DNA from: Lutimonas vermicola
Lineage (GTDB): Bacteria; Bacteroidota; Bacteroidia; Flavobacteriales; Flavobacteriaceae
Length of the DNA stretch: 64,000 nt
Assembly: GCF_038433205.1 (NCBI RefSeq)
Contig: NZ_JBCDNA010000001.1
Span: 1,240,001-1,304,000 of the forward strand
Direction: 5' to 3'
Shown here: piece by piece, positions 53,198 through 62,921 of the stretch
Numbering within the stretch: the stretch's first letter is position 1
Layout of the letters: every line of letters begins with the position of its first letter
Made by a program: the position numbers and the translations under genes
The notes under the pieces: generated by a model
Told to the model about the DNA's origin: nothing
Seen by the model: the letters and a program-made list of their open reading frames with translations, nothing else
Databases searched by the model: none

Positions 53198-54742
53198 ATG
53201 AAAAATCAAGAGGATAAATTCAAAAAAGTAGTTTCACATGCCAAAGAGTATGGTTTCATCTTTCAATCAAGCGAAATATATGATGGCTTGAGCGCTGTAT
53301 ATGACTACGCACAGAATGGGGCTGAATTAAAGAATTCTATCCGTGAATACTGGTGGAAATCCATGGTACAAATGAATGAAAATATTGTAGGAATTGACGC
53401 TGCGATATTTATGCATCCTACCACTTGGAAGGCCTCCGGACATGTTGATGCTTTTAATGATCCCTTGATTGACAACAAAGACTCCAAAAAGAGGTACCGA
53501 GCAGATGTGTTGATTGAAGATTATGCAGAAAAACTCAATATAAAGGCCGAAAAGGAAATCGCGAAAGCTGCCAAACGCTTTGGAGATGCCTTTGACAGAA
53601 GTGAATTTGTAAATACAAATCCAAGAGTTGTCGGTTATCTTTCAAAAAAGGAGGCAGTGTTAAGCCGTATGGCCCGTTCTCTTGAAAATGAAGACCTGAA
53701 GGATGTCAAAGCACTTATTGAAGAGTTGGAAATCGCTTGCCCCCTTTCAGGATCTAAAAACTGGACGGATGTGAAACAATTTAATTTGATGTTTGGGACA
53801 AAATTAGGTGCATCAGCAGAATCGGCCATGGACCTGTACTTAAGACCTGAAACGGCTCAGGGTATTTTTGTTAATTTTGCCAATGTCCAAAAAACAGGAA
53901 GGATGAAAATTCCTTTTGGTATAGCCCAAACCGGGAAAGCCTTTAGAAATGAAATCGTGGCGAGACAATTCATTTTCAGGATGAGAGAATTCGAACAAAT
54001 GGAAATGCAGTTTTTTGTAAGGCCGGGAGAAGAACTCAAATGGTATGAATTATGGAAGGAAACGAGATTAAAATGGCATTTATCACTCGGTTTAGGTGAA
54101 AATAAATACAGGTTCCACGATCATGACAAACTCGCACATTACGCAAACGCAGCTGCAGATATAGAATTCGAATTTCCTTTTGGGTTCAAAGAATTGGAAG
54201 GCATACACTCCAGAACCGACTTCGATCTGAAAGCCCACGAGGAACACTCAGGGAAAAAATTACAGTTCTTTGATCATGAAATGAACAAAAATTATGTTCC
54301 ATATGTGGTTGAGACTTCCATTGGCCTTGACAGAATGTTTTTGGCTGTTTTTTCTTCTGCGCTTCAGGAGGAAACCCTTGAAGACGGATCGGAAAGAGTC
54401 GTATTGAAATTACCACCGGTACTGGCTCCAACCAAGGCAGCAATTCTGCCGCTGATCAAAAAAGACGGATTACCTGAAATTGCCCGGGAAATCATGGATG
54501 AGTTAAAATTTGATTTCAGTGTAGCCTATGATGAAAAGGATGCTATTGGCAGGCGTTACAGACGACAGGATGCCATTGGAACGCCTTTTTGCATCACGGT
54601 TGACCACGATACTAAAAATGATGGTATGGTAACCATCAGGTACCGTGATACCATGGAGCAAAACCGCATAAAAATAGAAGATTTGCGCAGCATTATTTCT
54701 AAAGAAGTATCCATGGCAGACTGGTTGAGGAAAAGTCAGTAG
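53198..54742 (+). CDS. glyS: glycine--tRNA ligase
   Basis: From the ATG at 53198 the enzyme has 514 residues (MKNQEDKFKKVVSHAKEYGF). It is the homodimeric class II type: motif 2 region FRNEIVARQFIFRMREFEQMEMQFF, motif 3 near SIGLDRMFLAVFSSAL, and a C-terminal anticodon domain (VAYDEKDAIGRRYRRQDAIGTPFCITVD). YWWKSMVQMNENIVGIDAAIFMHPTTWKASGHVDAFNDPL is the catalytic-domain start. A GTG at 53174 would add eight residues and is not needed. It attaches glycine to its tRNA. Confidence 0.95.
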   Translation: MKNQEDKFKKVVSHAKEYGFIFQSSEIYDGLSAVYDYAQNGAELKNSIREYWWKSMVQMNENIVGIDAAIFMHPTTWKASGHVDAFNDPLIDNKDSKKRYRADVLIEDYAEKLNIKAEKEIAKAAKRFGDAFDRSEFVNTNPRVVGYLSKKEAVLSRMARSLENEDLKDVKALIEELEIACPLSGSKNWTDVKQFNLMFGTKLGASAESAMDLYLRPETAQGIFVNFANVQKTGRMKIPFGIAQTGKAFRNEIVARQFIFRMREFEQMEMQFFVRPGEELKWYELWKETRLKWHLSLGLGENKYRFHDHDKLAHYANAAADIEFEFPFGFKELEGIHSRTDFDLKAHEEHSGKKLQFFDHEMNKNYVPYVVETSIGLDRMFLAVFSSALQEETLEDGSERVVLKLPPVLAPTKAAILPLIKKDGLPEIAREIMDELKFDFSVAYDEKDAIGRRYRRQDAIGTPFCITVDHDTKNDGMVTIRYRDTMEQNRIKIEDLRSIISKEVSMADWLRKSQ

Positions 54743-54781
54743 GAAAGATTCCTTTTTTAAGTTTATAAGAAGGAAAAATTG

Positions 54782-57700
54782 TTAAAAAGTTGCCCTGAGT
54801 TGCACGTTACCGGTATGAATCGTTTTTGAATCCTCAGATTTTCTTCCAAAATAATTGAGGTTGAGGTCTAAAAATGAGGTCAGTCTTTTTTGGAGACCGA
54901 GCAACCAGGTAAGGTTGGTTCCTGGTTGTAAACCTTCAAGCATTTGGTAAGCTACAGGAGAATTTGTATCACCTACGAATTCATTAAAATACAGATTAGC
55001 ATTGGCATTGACCGAAAAGCTTTGTTTGCTGGCATATTGGAAATTGGTCCCAATTACATGCATCTGAAGTGTTTCCTCGTTGAGGATTCTATTTTCTTTG
55101 TTTTTAAATATATAAGAGAATTCCAGCCTTGTATTTTGATTGTATAAATAAGATATTTTGGGATGCAGGTTTACATTGTCCAGGTCGTAGTTTCTGTTGG
55201 CATAGCTATTTGAGCTGCTTATATTTTCGTTAATCCCCGCCCCTAAATCCAAAAGCCAGAATTTCCCTAATTTATGGGTAAATTGAAATTGATGGGTTCT
55301 GAGGGTAACATCCTGATCACCAAATGAAAAAACAGTTTTCTTCCTGAAATTCAAAAAGGAATATACAAAACTAAACCTTTGCAATCCTCTGTTAAAAAAG
55401 AAACTATTCTTAAAATTTTGATCCAGACCTAAGAGGTTTTCATCATCTGAAACAAAAGGGTTAAGGTTAAAATCATCCTGATTTCGTTTTGTCTTGACAT
55501 CGATCAGAAAATAGGTCTGATTGGCAAAATGAGAAAGTATTTTTTTAAAACCATCCTTGTTTCTCCATGCCGAAGCATTGAGGTTAAGCGACTGACTCCA
55601 TTTGTTTTGATTTGTCTTAATAAAAGAAATGCTAGGGAGCAAGACCCTTACATATATGGCTTTATCCTGAAACTTGGCAACCACAAACTCATCCAGTTCT
55701 TGTATCCCGTTAGCATTAAAATCAATCCATTCATAGAATCCTTTACCCGGCTCAACTTCCACATAGCTGAACTCCTGCTGAGGCAAACTGCCCGATCTGG
55801 TTTCGTAAAGTGTTTGAAGACTTATAAAGTCGCCAAATATTCTCTGTCTGTAGCTTATCCTTGCGTTCAAAGAACTCTCATCTGAAGTATTTACATTATT
55901 GACCGTTCTGTAATTCACAAATAACGCAAGATCCGTATTTTGATTTTGAACAAGTTTCGACTTTAAAAAATAAGTGCTCGCTTTGTTCACAAGCCCTAAG
56001 ACCGAGCCCTGTAAACTATCAGTTTCCCTGTAATTGTATCCAATCTCTGTAAAAACTTTCGTTGAATCACCTATTCCTACAAGGCCTTCGATTTCAGAAA
56101 ACCTGTGTGATAGCATATCGAGATCATCCGTCTCCTTATTTCTTCTTATATTCTTTTCATAATTGTATTTGGCACCAATCCAGAAGTTGGAGATTTGCTG
56201 AGTTATTCCACTGTACATCCTGTTAAATGAATTTTCTTCAAATCCATTTTCGTTTTGCATGGAACTCCCGTTTACAAATAATTGTGTTCCCCCAAAATCA
56301 AGGTCAGTCAAGAGATTGTGTTTATCTCCGGTATAAGTATCTCCCAGGATAAGGTTTTCGTATTGATAACGAATTACTCCGGTACTGTCATTTTTAAAAT
56401 CCAGCCCGGCCAAAACGTATTGCTGTTTCCGGCTAAGGCTGCTATTGTCGGTAAGGATATTCCAGTCTCTTGAGAATTCCACGTTTCGAATTCGTTCAAC
56501 TGAGCTGAAATTTTCACTGAAATATTCGTAGTTAAGATCACTGTTCAATTTCCATTTTTTGTTTACTATATTTTGTCTCCACCCCAGTTTTGCAGCAATT
56601 CCTTTATTGTTTTCGTTGTCTATCGACGAAAAAAGGTTTTGGTCTTTGTCACTCAGGGCCAATTCTGTCTCTATCAGTGTTCTTTCTCCGGGGGCATAAT
56701 TGGCTTCAATATTCAGTATTTGTAATTTTTCGGGAGCAACAAGCTGTACAACAGGAAGGTACGACCCTTGTTTTTGATTATTAACTTCCGGCACATAACG
56801 GTAAACCCGTCCCGCAGCCAGTGTGGTTTCTAACATATAATCTCCATTGTTCTCTCCTGCATAAGAAAAATTTACCTGGTATAAGGATTGATTTGAATCA
56901 TTGGAATATTCAAATACTTCATTTCCACCAATAATGGTCTTTCTATAAAGAATCCTGTTCTCACTATAGGCAACTTCAACTTCAGAAGGCGCAATCATCT
57001 TTGATTTGTCATTACCGGCCTCTGCCAGAATCTGTTTTTGCTCGTCTGAAAGATTTTGATCCACCGGACTGTTTTTGGCATCTGTTTCATTAAAATAGCG
57101 AACACCCACTTTTAATTTGTCAGATTTAAAACTTACCCCGTCATAGGTAAGAAATCTCGTATAATTTCTTTCTGAAAGCTGATATTCAACTGTAAATCGA
57201 AGGTTGGCACTTACCGTATACAAGGTGGTAAAAGTAACTTCTCCGGTGTTATAATCTATAGTATAATCAAAATTCTCCCCTCTTCTAAGCAGTACTCCAT
57301 TGGCATAAACACGCTCGCTCCCGGAGATCATAATGATAAATTGCTGATTTTCTGAACCAAGAATTTTATAGGGCCCCTGGTTGCCTTCCACTCCGTTGAA
57401 TTTAAAGCTTTGGAACTTACCCCTTACCAATGCCCCTGATGCAAAAAAATCGGTTTGCCCGGCAGCCTTATCCAAGTGTCCTTTTAGGAGTACGCCGGAG
57501 ATCTTTTTGTTAAACCTCATCAGATAACTATCTGTATTGCCGAGGTCGATATCCCCTGCAGTAAGCGACCAGTTATCGGCATATAACTCTATAAATACCC
57601 TGTCAAACTCATCAAGCCGCTGTGTAAAACCTCCTGATTGAAGAGGGATTTCATTGTCGGTAATTGATGCCCTGATTCCTACTTTATCCGATAATTTACC

Positions 57701-58198
57701 TTCGATCTGCAAGTTAAAATTAGAATTGACAACGGCATCCTGATTGCTTCCTATTGTTACTCCTCTCGACAAACTTCCACTCGTATACAATCCATCAAAG
57801 GGTTTGTTTTTTTTTAAGCCCGAGTTCGCAAGTGAACTGTATAACTGAGATTCATCGGTAGCCTGAGAAACAATCAATGACCTGTCGAATACTCCATAAT
57901 TTCGGGTCATAAAGTCGGGAAAAGGCAGGTAATGAACTACAATTTTTTTTCCATTCCATTTCTCTTGATCGAGAAACCAAAGGCGTGCCCCTGCATAATC
58001 AACTTGGTAATTCTCTGGTTCAATTTCAATTCCCTGAGCACCGTACATCTCCAAAAAACCAGGATTGATACTTAAACTATCGATACGAAGCGTATCGCTT
58101 TGAATCACAAATTCCTTGATTTTCAACCCTTTTGGATGTGATTGTCCCATAGCCAGAACACCATTGAAAAGGAGCAGTAAAACCAAGAATCTTTTCAT
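54782..58198 (-). CDS. large outer-membrane beta-barrel protein, uncharacterised family
   Basis: The 1138-residue protein has a signal peptide (MKRFLVLLLLFNGVLAMGQ). GSLSRGVTIGSNQDAVVNSNFNLQIEGKLSDKVGI near 140-175 and TQRLDEFDRVFIELYADNWSLTAGDIDL near 200 recur in a conserved Bacteroidota family. NGVLLRRGENFDYTIDYNTGEVTFTT near 310 is another shared run. The second half reads as antiparallel beta strands (aromatic, alternating) typical of a large barrel, ending TGNVQLRATF. The function is unknown to me. The gene is convergent with glyS and probably single. Confidence 0.75.
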   Translation of the reverse strand: MKRFLVLLLLFNGVLAMGQSHPKGLKIKEFVIQSDTLRIDSLSINPGFLEMYGAQGIEIEPENYQVDYAGARLWFLDQEKWNGKKIVVHYLPFPDFMTRNYGVFDRSLIVSQATDESQLYSSLANSGLKKNKPFDGLYTSGSLSRGVTIGSNQDAVVNSNFNLQIEGKLSDKVGIRASITDNEIPLQSGGFTQRLDEFDRVFIELYADNWSLTAGDIDLGNTDSYLMRFNKKISGVLLKGHLDKAAGQTDFFASGALVRGKFQSFKFNGVEGNQGPYKILGSENQQFIIMISGSERVYANGVLLRRGENFDYTIDYNTGEVTFTTLYTVSANLRFTVEYQLSERNYTRFLTYDGVSFKSDKLKVGVRYFNETDAKNSPVDQNLSDEQKQILAEAGNDKSKMIAPSEVEVAYSENRILYRKTIIGGNEVFEYSNDSNQSLYQVNFSYAGENNGDYMLETTLAAGRVYRYVPEVNNQKQGSYLPVVQLVAPEKLQILNIEANYAPGERTLIETELALSDKDQNLFSSIDNENNKGIAAKLGWRQNIVNKKWKLNSDLNYEYFSENFSSVERIRNVEFSRDWNILTDNSSLSRKQQYVLAGLDFKNDSTGVIRYQYENLILGDTYTGDKHNLLTDLDFGGTQLFVNGSSMQNENGFEENSFNRMYSGITQQISNFWIGAKYNYEKNIRRNKETDDLDMLSHRFSEIEGLVGIGDSTKVFTEIGYNYRETDSLQGSVLGLVNKASTYFLKSKLVQNQNTDLALFVNYRTVNNVNTSDESSLNARISYRQRIFGDFISLQTLYETRSGSLPQQEFSYVEVEPGKGFYEWIDFNANGIQELDEFVVAKFQDKAIYVRVLLPSISFIKTNQNKWSQSLNLNASAWRNKDGFKKILSHFANQTYFLIDVKTKRNQDDFNLNPFVSDDENLLGLDQNFKNSFFFNRGLQRFSFVYSFLNFRKKTVFSFGDQDVTLRTHQFQFTHKLGKFWLLDLGAGINENISSSNSYANRNYDLDNVNLHPKISYLYNQNTRLEFSYIFKNKENRILNEETLQMHVIGTNFQYASKQSFSVNANANLYFNEFVGDTNSPVAYQMLEGLQPGTNLTWLLGLQKRLTSFLDLNLNYFGRKSEDSKTIHTGNVQLRATF

Positions 58199-58246
58199 GA
58201 AGCAATACATCATTAAACAATATTGGGAATTTCTCCCTTTAGCTTT

Positions 58247-58732
58247 TCAAAACAAGCTGGTTTGACCTGTGGGGCTCTCGTGTTCAAGCAACCATTGCTT
58301 TCTCCACAGGCCTCCTGCATACCCGGTTAGTGAACCATCAGATCCAACTACTCTATGACAAGGGATGATAATCCAGATAGGGTTCTTTCCATTGGCACCT
58401 GCCACGGCCCTGATTGCCTTTTCACTGCCCATTTGCAAGGTCTGCTTCATATAGGTAATTCTTTGCCCAAATGGAATTTTTAATAATTGGGACCAGACCT
58501 GTTTCTGAAACTCAGTACCCGACGGATTTAATTTGACAGAAAATTCCTTTCGTTCCCCATTAAAATACTCTTCGAGCTGACTCATACACTCACGAAGCTC
58601 ATCAGGCGCATTTTCAGTAGCAGGTATTTCTTCATCTCCTACAGAAACTTCAACGATACCATCGCTGTTTCCTATGATTTTAGCCGTCCCTAAAGGGGTT
58701 TTTAAATAAGCACATTTATATTGAGTCATCAT
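58247..58732 (-). CDS. ogt: methylated-DNA--protein-cysteine methyltransferase
   Basis: The 161-residue repair protein moves methyl groups from O6-methylguanine to its own cysteine. The active site is IIPCHRVVGSDGSLTGYAGGLWRKQWLLEHE, with Cys in PCHRV. RAVAGANGKNPI and FQKQVWSQLLKIPFGQRITY carry the helix-turn-helix. The ATG at 58732 is chosen; a further in-frame ATG follows at once and an upstream one (58750) overlaps tatD. It begins 8 bp after the tatD stop, so the two are cotranscribed. Confidence 0.93.
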   Translation of the reverse strand: MMTQYKCAYLKTPLGTAKIIGNSDGIVEVSVGDEEIPATENAPDELRECMSQLEEYFNGERKEFSVKLNPSGTEFQKQVWSQLLKIPFGQRITYMKQTLQMGSEKAIRAVAGANGKNPIWIIIPCHRVVGSDGSLTGYAGGLWRKQWLLEHESPTGQTSLF

Positions 58733-58739
58733 CAAAAAA

Positions 58740-59507
58740 TTATATCCCAAATATATTTCGGGAATTTTCGGTAGTGATCCTGGCGATCTCAGCAGGACTC
58801 ATTTTATATAAATCAACAAGTTTGTCTACTATGTGGATAAGGTAACTGCTGTCATTTCTTTTCCCACGAAAAGGTGCTGGTGCAAGGTAAGGGGAATCCG
58901 TTTCCAATACAATATGTTCCAGGGGAATCTCAGCAATGAATTTATCAAGTCCTCCGTTTTTAAAAGTAACAACACCCCCAATACCGAGTTTAAAACCAAA
59001 ATTGACGATTCTGTCTGCTTGTTGCCGGTTTCCGGTAAAACAATGAAAAATTCCAAATAACCGGTCATCGTTAACCTGTTCCATAACTTCAAAAATCTCG
59101 TCAAATGCGTCGCGGCAATGGATCACTATAGGTAATGCTCTTTCTTTTGCCCATGAAATCTGCAAAAGAAAAGCCTCTTGCTGTTCTTTGACGAAAGTCT
59201 TATCCCAGTATAAATCCATACCAATTTCTCCAACGGCATAAAAGCGATGGCTGTCCAATTGATTTTTTACGATCTCAAGCTCCCTTTTATAATCAGCTTT
59301 CACATGCGTAGGGTGCAATCCTGCCATAAGAAAAATATTTTCTGGATAAGACTTTTCCAAAGCAAACATGCTGTCGTAATAATTGCTATCTATAGCAGGA
59401 ATAAAAAACCTTGTAATACCCAAACCCAAAGCTTTTTCTATAACCTGATCCCGGTCTTGGTCAAATTGTTCGGCGTAAAGATGGGTATGCGTATCTGTTA
59501 TCATCAT
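58740..59507 (-). CDS. TatD family metal-dependent hydrolase
   Basis: The 255-residue TIM-barrel enzyme carries the metal motifs His-x-His in ITDTHTHLYAEQF, the Glu in AVGEIGMDLYWD, the His in PIVIHCRDA and FHCFTG, and the Asp in VLETDSPYLAP. TatD-type enzymes are nucleases or hydrolases with deoxyribonuclease activity in several species. It is the first gene of a tatD-ogt pair, which fits a DNA-damage setting. Confidence 0.93.
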   Translation of the reverse strand: MMITDTHTHLYAEQFDQDRDQVIEKALGLGITRFFIPAIDSNYYDSMFALEKSYPENIFLMAGLHPTHVKADYKRELEIVKNQLDSHRFYAVGEIGMDLYWDKTFVKEQQEAFLLQISWAKERALPIVIHCRDAFDEIFEVMEQVNDDRLFGIFHCFTGNRQQADRIVNFGFKLGIGGVVTFKNGGLDKFIAEIPLEHIVLETDSPYLAPAPFRGKRNDSSYLIHIVDKLVDLYKMSPAEIARITTENSRNIFGI

Positions 59508-59682
59508 GCGACAAATATAGTTGAACCTTGAAATATTCTTACGTGGTCATGTTAATTTTTTCTTTTAAATTTCACTTTGTTTATAACTCAGAATCATTAA
59601 ACAAATAGCAGGAAAGGCTTTACATTGAACAAAAAATATTTTATTTTTGGTTCTTTAACGACTCAAACCAAACCAACCTCTC

Positions 59683-60021
59683 ATGAAAATCTACCATAAT
59701 CCAAGGTGTAGCAAAAGCAGGCAAGGCCTTGCCATATTGCAGGAGGCACATCAGGATCCTGAAATCATTAATTATTTGAAAAACCCTGTTTCATTTGAAG
59801 AATTACGTGATATTTTAAATAAATTGGGGATTCCTGCTATTGACCTGATCAGAAAAAATGAAGCGATCTGGAAAGAAGAATTTAAAAACAAAAACCTTAG
59901 TGAAACAGAACTGATTGAGGCCATGATCACATATCCGAAGCTTATTGAAAGGCCCATTGTAGTTCATGGAGACAAAGCTGTAATAGGAAGACCTCCGGAA
60001 AAAATAAAGGATATTATCTGA
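59683..60021 (+). CDS. arsC: ArsC-family arsenate reductase (glutaredoxin-type)
   Basis: The 112-residue protein has the ArsC layout: MKIYHNPRCSKSRQGLAIL with catalytic Cys9, a helical insert, and LIERPIVVHGDKAVIGRPPEKI with the conserved Arg-Pro. Members reduce arsenate using glutathione and glutaredoxin, or serve as Spx/YfgD-like relatives. No arsR, acr3 or arsB is next to it, so arsenic resistance is not supported and it may have another reductase role. A TATTTTTG box lies at 59642-59649. Confidence 0.85.
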   Translation: MKIYHNPRCSKSRQGLAILQEAHQDPEIINYLKNPVSFEELRDILNKLGIPAIDLIRKNEAIWKEEFKNKNLSETELIEAMITYPKLIERPIVVHGDKAVIGRPPEKIKDII

Positions 60022-60118
60022 TGTTTTTTGTTTTATGTAGATGACTGAAAATACCCCTAAACCACTATTTTTTTATAGTCCTGAATAAGCTATTTTTATC
60101 GGATTACACATTTTTGTA

Positions 60119-62551
60119 ATGAAATTTATAAGCATCCTGATCATATTCCTCCTCTCCTTTAACATATCAGGTCAGGAATCGAAAGTAACAAACGCGGTTA
60201 GCGGACAAGTAAAAGATGCCGACACGCATCTTCCGTTGCAGTTTGTAACAGTTACGCTACAGGATATTAATACACGGGATCTTATTGGTGATGTGACTGA
60301 CAAAAACGGTAAATTCGAGCTAAGCGTGCCAAACGGCAGGTACTATTGCATTATAGAATCGTTGTCATTTCAGCCCTTTATTATCCATGTATTGAGCATT
60401 GATCAGGATATTGAAATGGGGCTTATAGAATTAGAGCAAAATTCAGAAAACCTAGAGGAGATAGAATTGATAGCGAAAACCAACCTGATTGACCATCAGT
60501 TAACAAAAAAAGTCTATAATGCCTCCCAGGATATAGCCAACATTGGCGGAAATGCGGTTACCGTGCTTGAGAATACTCCCTCAGTAAAAATTGACAATCA
60601 AGGAAATATAACAATCAGAGGCAACACAGCGCTGGTTTTAGTCGATGGCAAACCCTATGGAGGGCAGAGGAGCAACGCTGATGTCTTGAGTCTGATACCG
60701 GCAAATTCGATCAATAAGGTGGAAATCATTTCTCAATCGGCAAAATATGATGCTGAGGGCGGAGGTGCAATTTTAAATATCATTCTTAAAAAAAGATCCG
60801 GTGAAGGGTATAGCGGAATGGTTGAAGCACATATAGGCCTGCCAGATAATGACGGAGTCTCAACTTTTGTTAATTACAGGACTGACCAAATCAATATTTT
60901 TTCCACGGTCAGTTTCAATCACCAGGTCCAAATTAAGGATACGGAGATTCAACAGGTATTTTTGGATGACATACAACAACCCACAGGTAATTTTGACGAA
61001 ATCCGGTCTGATTACAGACAGAGAAATAGTTTTCTGATCAATCTTGGAAGTGATTTTTATCTGAACGAAAAAAATACGCTGACGACTTCAATTCTTTATA
61101 CAAATTCAAATAAAAATTATGATTCAGACCTGTTTTTAAACGATTACCAACCCTTGGACGAACTTATCCAATCTTCTTTAAGAAAAGTAAATGATAATTC
61201 TGATGAAGGATTTTTGGAAGCCTTTTTGCAATTCACCACGAAGTTTAACAAGGAAGGGCATCAATTATCCGCAGACATAAAATATGACAATAACCTGGCT
61301 GATAATAAGACCGATATCGTGAATACCGAAACATTTCCGGGAAGCGCCGATACAGAACAAAAATATGTGAAAGATGAAAAAGTCGATAATTTTTATGCAA
61401 AAGTTGACTATACCTTACCGGTAAAAAAGAATGGAACCTTTGAAGCAGGAATCAAAACCAACTTTCGAAGTTATAACAATGATTTTGCCTCAAGCAACTT
61501 AAATCAAAGCACCCATCTTTTTGAAACGATAGACTATTTTACAAGTAAAATAGATTATCAGGAAAACATTTATGCTTTTTATGCCAATTACAGTAAACAA
61601 TTCGAAAAATTAAGTTATTCTGTGGGCCTTAGAACTGAAATTACCGAAACATCAATCACTGAAAAAACAGTTGACAATAAGTATGTGAATAATTACACAG
61701 ATGTGTTTCCAAGTGCCTTATTTACTTATCCATTGAACGATCACAGCGCTTTGTCCCTGGGCTTTACCAAATATATTGACAGACCGACGATCGCAGAATT
61801 GAACCCATTTAATTCCTTCACCGATGAAAGATTCATTCTAGTTGGAAATCCCTATCTCAACCCCTATTATACCAATTATTTTTATTTGGAATACTATTAT
61901 GAGTTTGAAAAAGTTTCATTTAATTCAGCCATATTTTATTCCAATTCTACTGACCGTATCCTTAATGTTCTGGAAAAAACAGGAAATCAAACAAGCGACG
62001 GTTTTGAAATTTACAGAAGAATTCCGATCAACAACGGTACATTAAATTACACTGGTTTAGAGTTAGAAGCTACATATAACCCTACGAATAAAATAAGGTT
62101 ATACGGATTAATAAGCCCCTATTTTGCGCAATTATCCGACACACGTGACTTCGCATACGACTATGATAACTGGGTCTGGTATGGCAACTTCAGGTTGCTT
62201 TACCGAATTAACAACACGCTTCGATTCAATATTGATTATATATATCAGTCAGCTCAAAAAACCGCTATCACCGAATTAAAGGCATTTCAATTTGCCAATT
62301 TAAGTGTCTCAAAAGATTTTTGGGAAGGCAAATCAACCCTAAGTTTCAAAATAAATGACGTTTTCCATACGAGAAAAGCAGTATTCAATTCTCTGGAAGC
62401 CAACACGATAACTCAAAGAAATTTTATTTTTGATACGCAATATCTGTTATCCTTTTCATATCGTTTTAATAAAAACGGCAGGAAAAACACCCAAAACAGG
62501 TCTAAAGAAATTGATAAGAATATATTTGAAATAGAAGATAAGATCAAATAA
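60119..62551 (+). CDS. TonB-dependent outer-membrane receptor (OMP_b-brl_3 type)
   Basis: The 810-residue protein has a signal peptide (MKFISILIIFLLSFNISGQ), an N-terminal carboxypeptidase-regulatory-like domain (VSGQVKDADTHLPLQFVTVTLQD to about residue 110), a plug domain (NTPSVKIDNQGNITIRGNTALVLVDGKPYGG; VEIISQSAKYDAEGGGAILNIIL) and a barrel ending in a typical aromatic stretch. It lacks a SusD-like partner nearby, so it is not a polysaccharide-utilisation locus. The ligand is unknown. A paralogue starts 0.4 kb downstream. Confidence 0.9.
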   Translation: MKFISILIIFLLSFNISGQESKVTNAVSGQVKDADTHLPLQFVTVTLQDINTRDLIGDVTDKNGKFELSVPNGRYYCIIESLSFQPFIIHVLSIDQDIEMGLIELEQNSENLEEIELIAKTNLIDHQLTKKVYNASQDIANIGGNAVTVLENTPSVKIDNQGNITIRGNTALVLVDGKPYGGQRSNADVLSLIPANSINKVEIISQSAKYDAEGGGAILNIILKKRSGEGYSGMVEAHIGLPDNDGVSTFVNYRTDQINIFSTVSFNHQVQIKDTEIQQVFLDDIQQPTGNFDEIRSDYRQRNSFLINLGSDFYLNEKNTLTTSILYTNSNKNYDSDLFLNDYQPLDELIQSSLRKVNDNSDEGFLEAFLQFTTKFNKEGHQLSADIKYDNNLADNKTDIVNTETFPGSADTEQKYVKDEKVDNFYAKVDYTLPVKKNGTFEAGIKTNFRSYNNDFASSNLNQSTHLFETIDYFTSKIDYQENIYAFYANYSKQFEKLSYSVGLRTEITETSITEKTVDNKYVNNYTDVFPSALFTYPLNDHSALSLGFTKYIDRPTIAELNPFNSFTDERFILVGNPYLNPYYTNYFYLEYYYEFEKVSFNSAIFYSNSTDRILNVLEKTGNQTSDGFEIYRRIPINNGTLNYTGLELEATYNPTNKIRLYGLISPYFAQLSDTRDFAYDYDNWVWYGNFRLLYRINNTLRFNIDYIYQSAQKTAITELKAFQFANLSVSKDFWEGKSTLSFKINDVFHTRKAVFNSLEANTITQRNFIFDTQYLLSFSYRFNKNGRKNTQNRSKEIDKNIFEIEDKIK

Positions 62552-62552
62552 A

Positions 62553-62575
62553 AAAAGCTTGGTCTCACAAGCTTT
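62553..62575. terminator. bidirectional hairpin after the first receptor gene
   Basis: AAAAGCTTG pairs with CAAGCTTTT across GTCTCA at 62553-62575. It lies directly after the stop of the receptor gene and 15 bp from the end of the convergent small gene, so it can serve both; the T-tract is short. Confidence 0.65.
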
Positions 62576-62589
62576 TCAATATGTATGTT

Positions 62590-62757
62590 TTAAGATTTAG
62601 CCTTTTTTTTAGCCTCCTTTTTTAATTTCCAATTTTCCATCAGGTTGCCAAACAACCAATATGGAACTACCGTGGTCAATAAAAAAATCAACATCCAAAA
62701 CCCCATTGTAAAGACCGTTAAGAAAACTAAAAAACCCAAAAACTGACCAATTTCCAT
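62590..62757 (-). CDS. small membrane protein
   Basis: From the ATG at 62757 the protein has 55 residues: MEIGQFLGFLVFLTVFT, one or two membrane helices, then MENWKLKKEAKKKAKS. The sequence is internally regular, with a PYWLFG turn and a basic tail, and is hard to explain as chance. I recognise no family. It sits between two TonB-dependent receptors, convergent with the first. The longer frame from 62814 would put extra residues in front of the helix and is not favoured. Confidence 0.6.
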   Translation of the reverse strand: MEIGQFLGFLVFLTVFTMGFWMLIFLLTTVVPYWLFGNLMENWKLKKEAKKKAKS

Positions 62758-62921
62758 GTGCGTAACTATTGTTTGAATCAGTGCCAAAAATAATACATAT
62801 TTTTTAAATGACAATTACTTCTTAAGGTAATTTATCATTTGATTTAACATACATTTAACAAAACAGTTATTAAACTTGGCTTTATCTTCGCGGTCTTAGT
62901 TCATATCCTATACAAGACCTT

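Noticed and set aside
59683..60021. An arsenic resistance operon
   Set aside because: Only the ArsC-like gene is present; neighbours are DNA-repair genes and a receptor.
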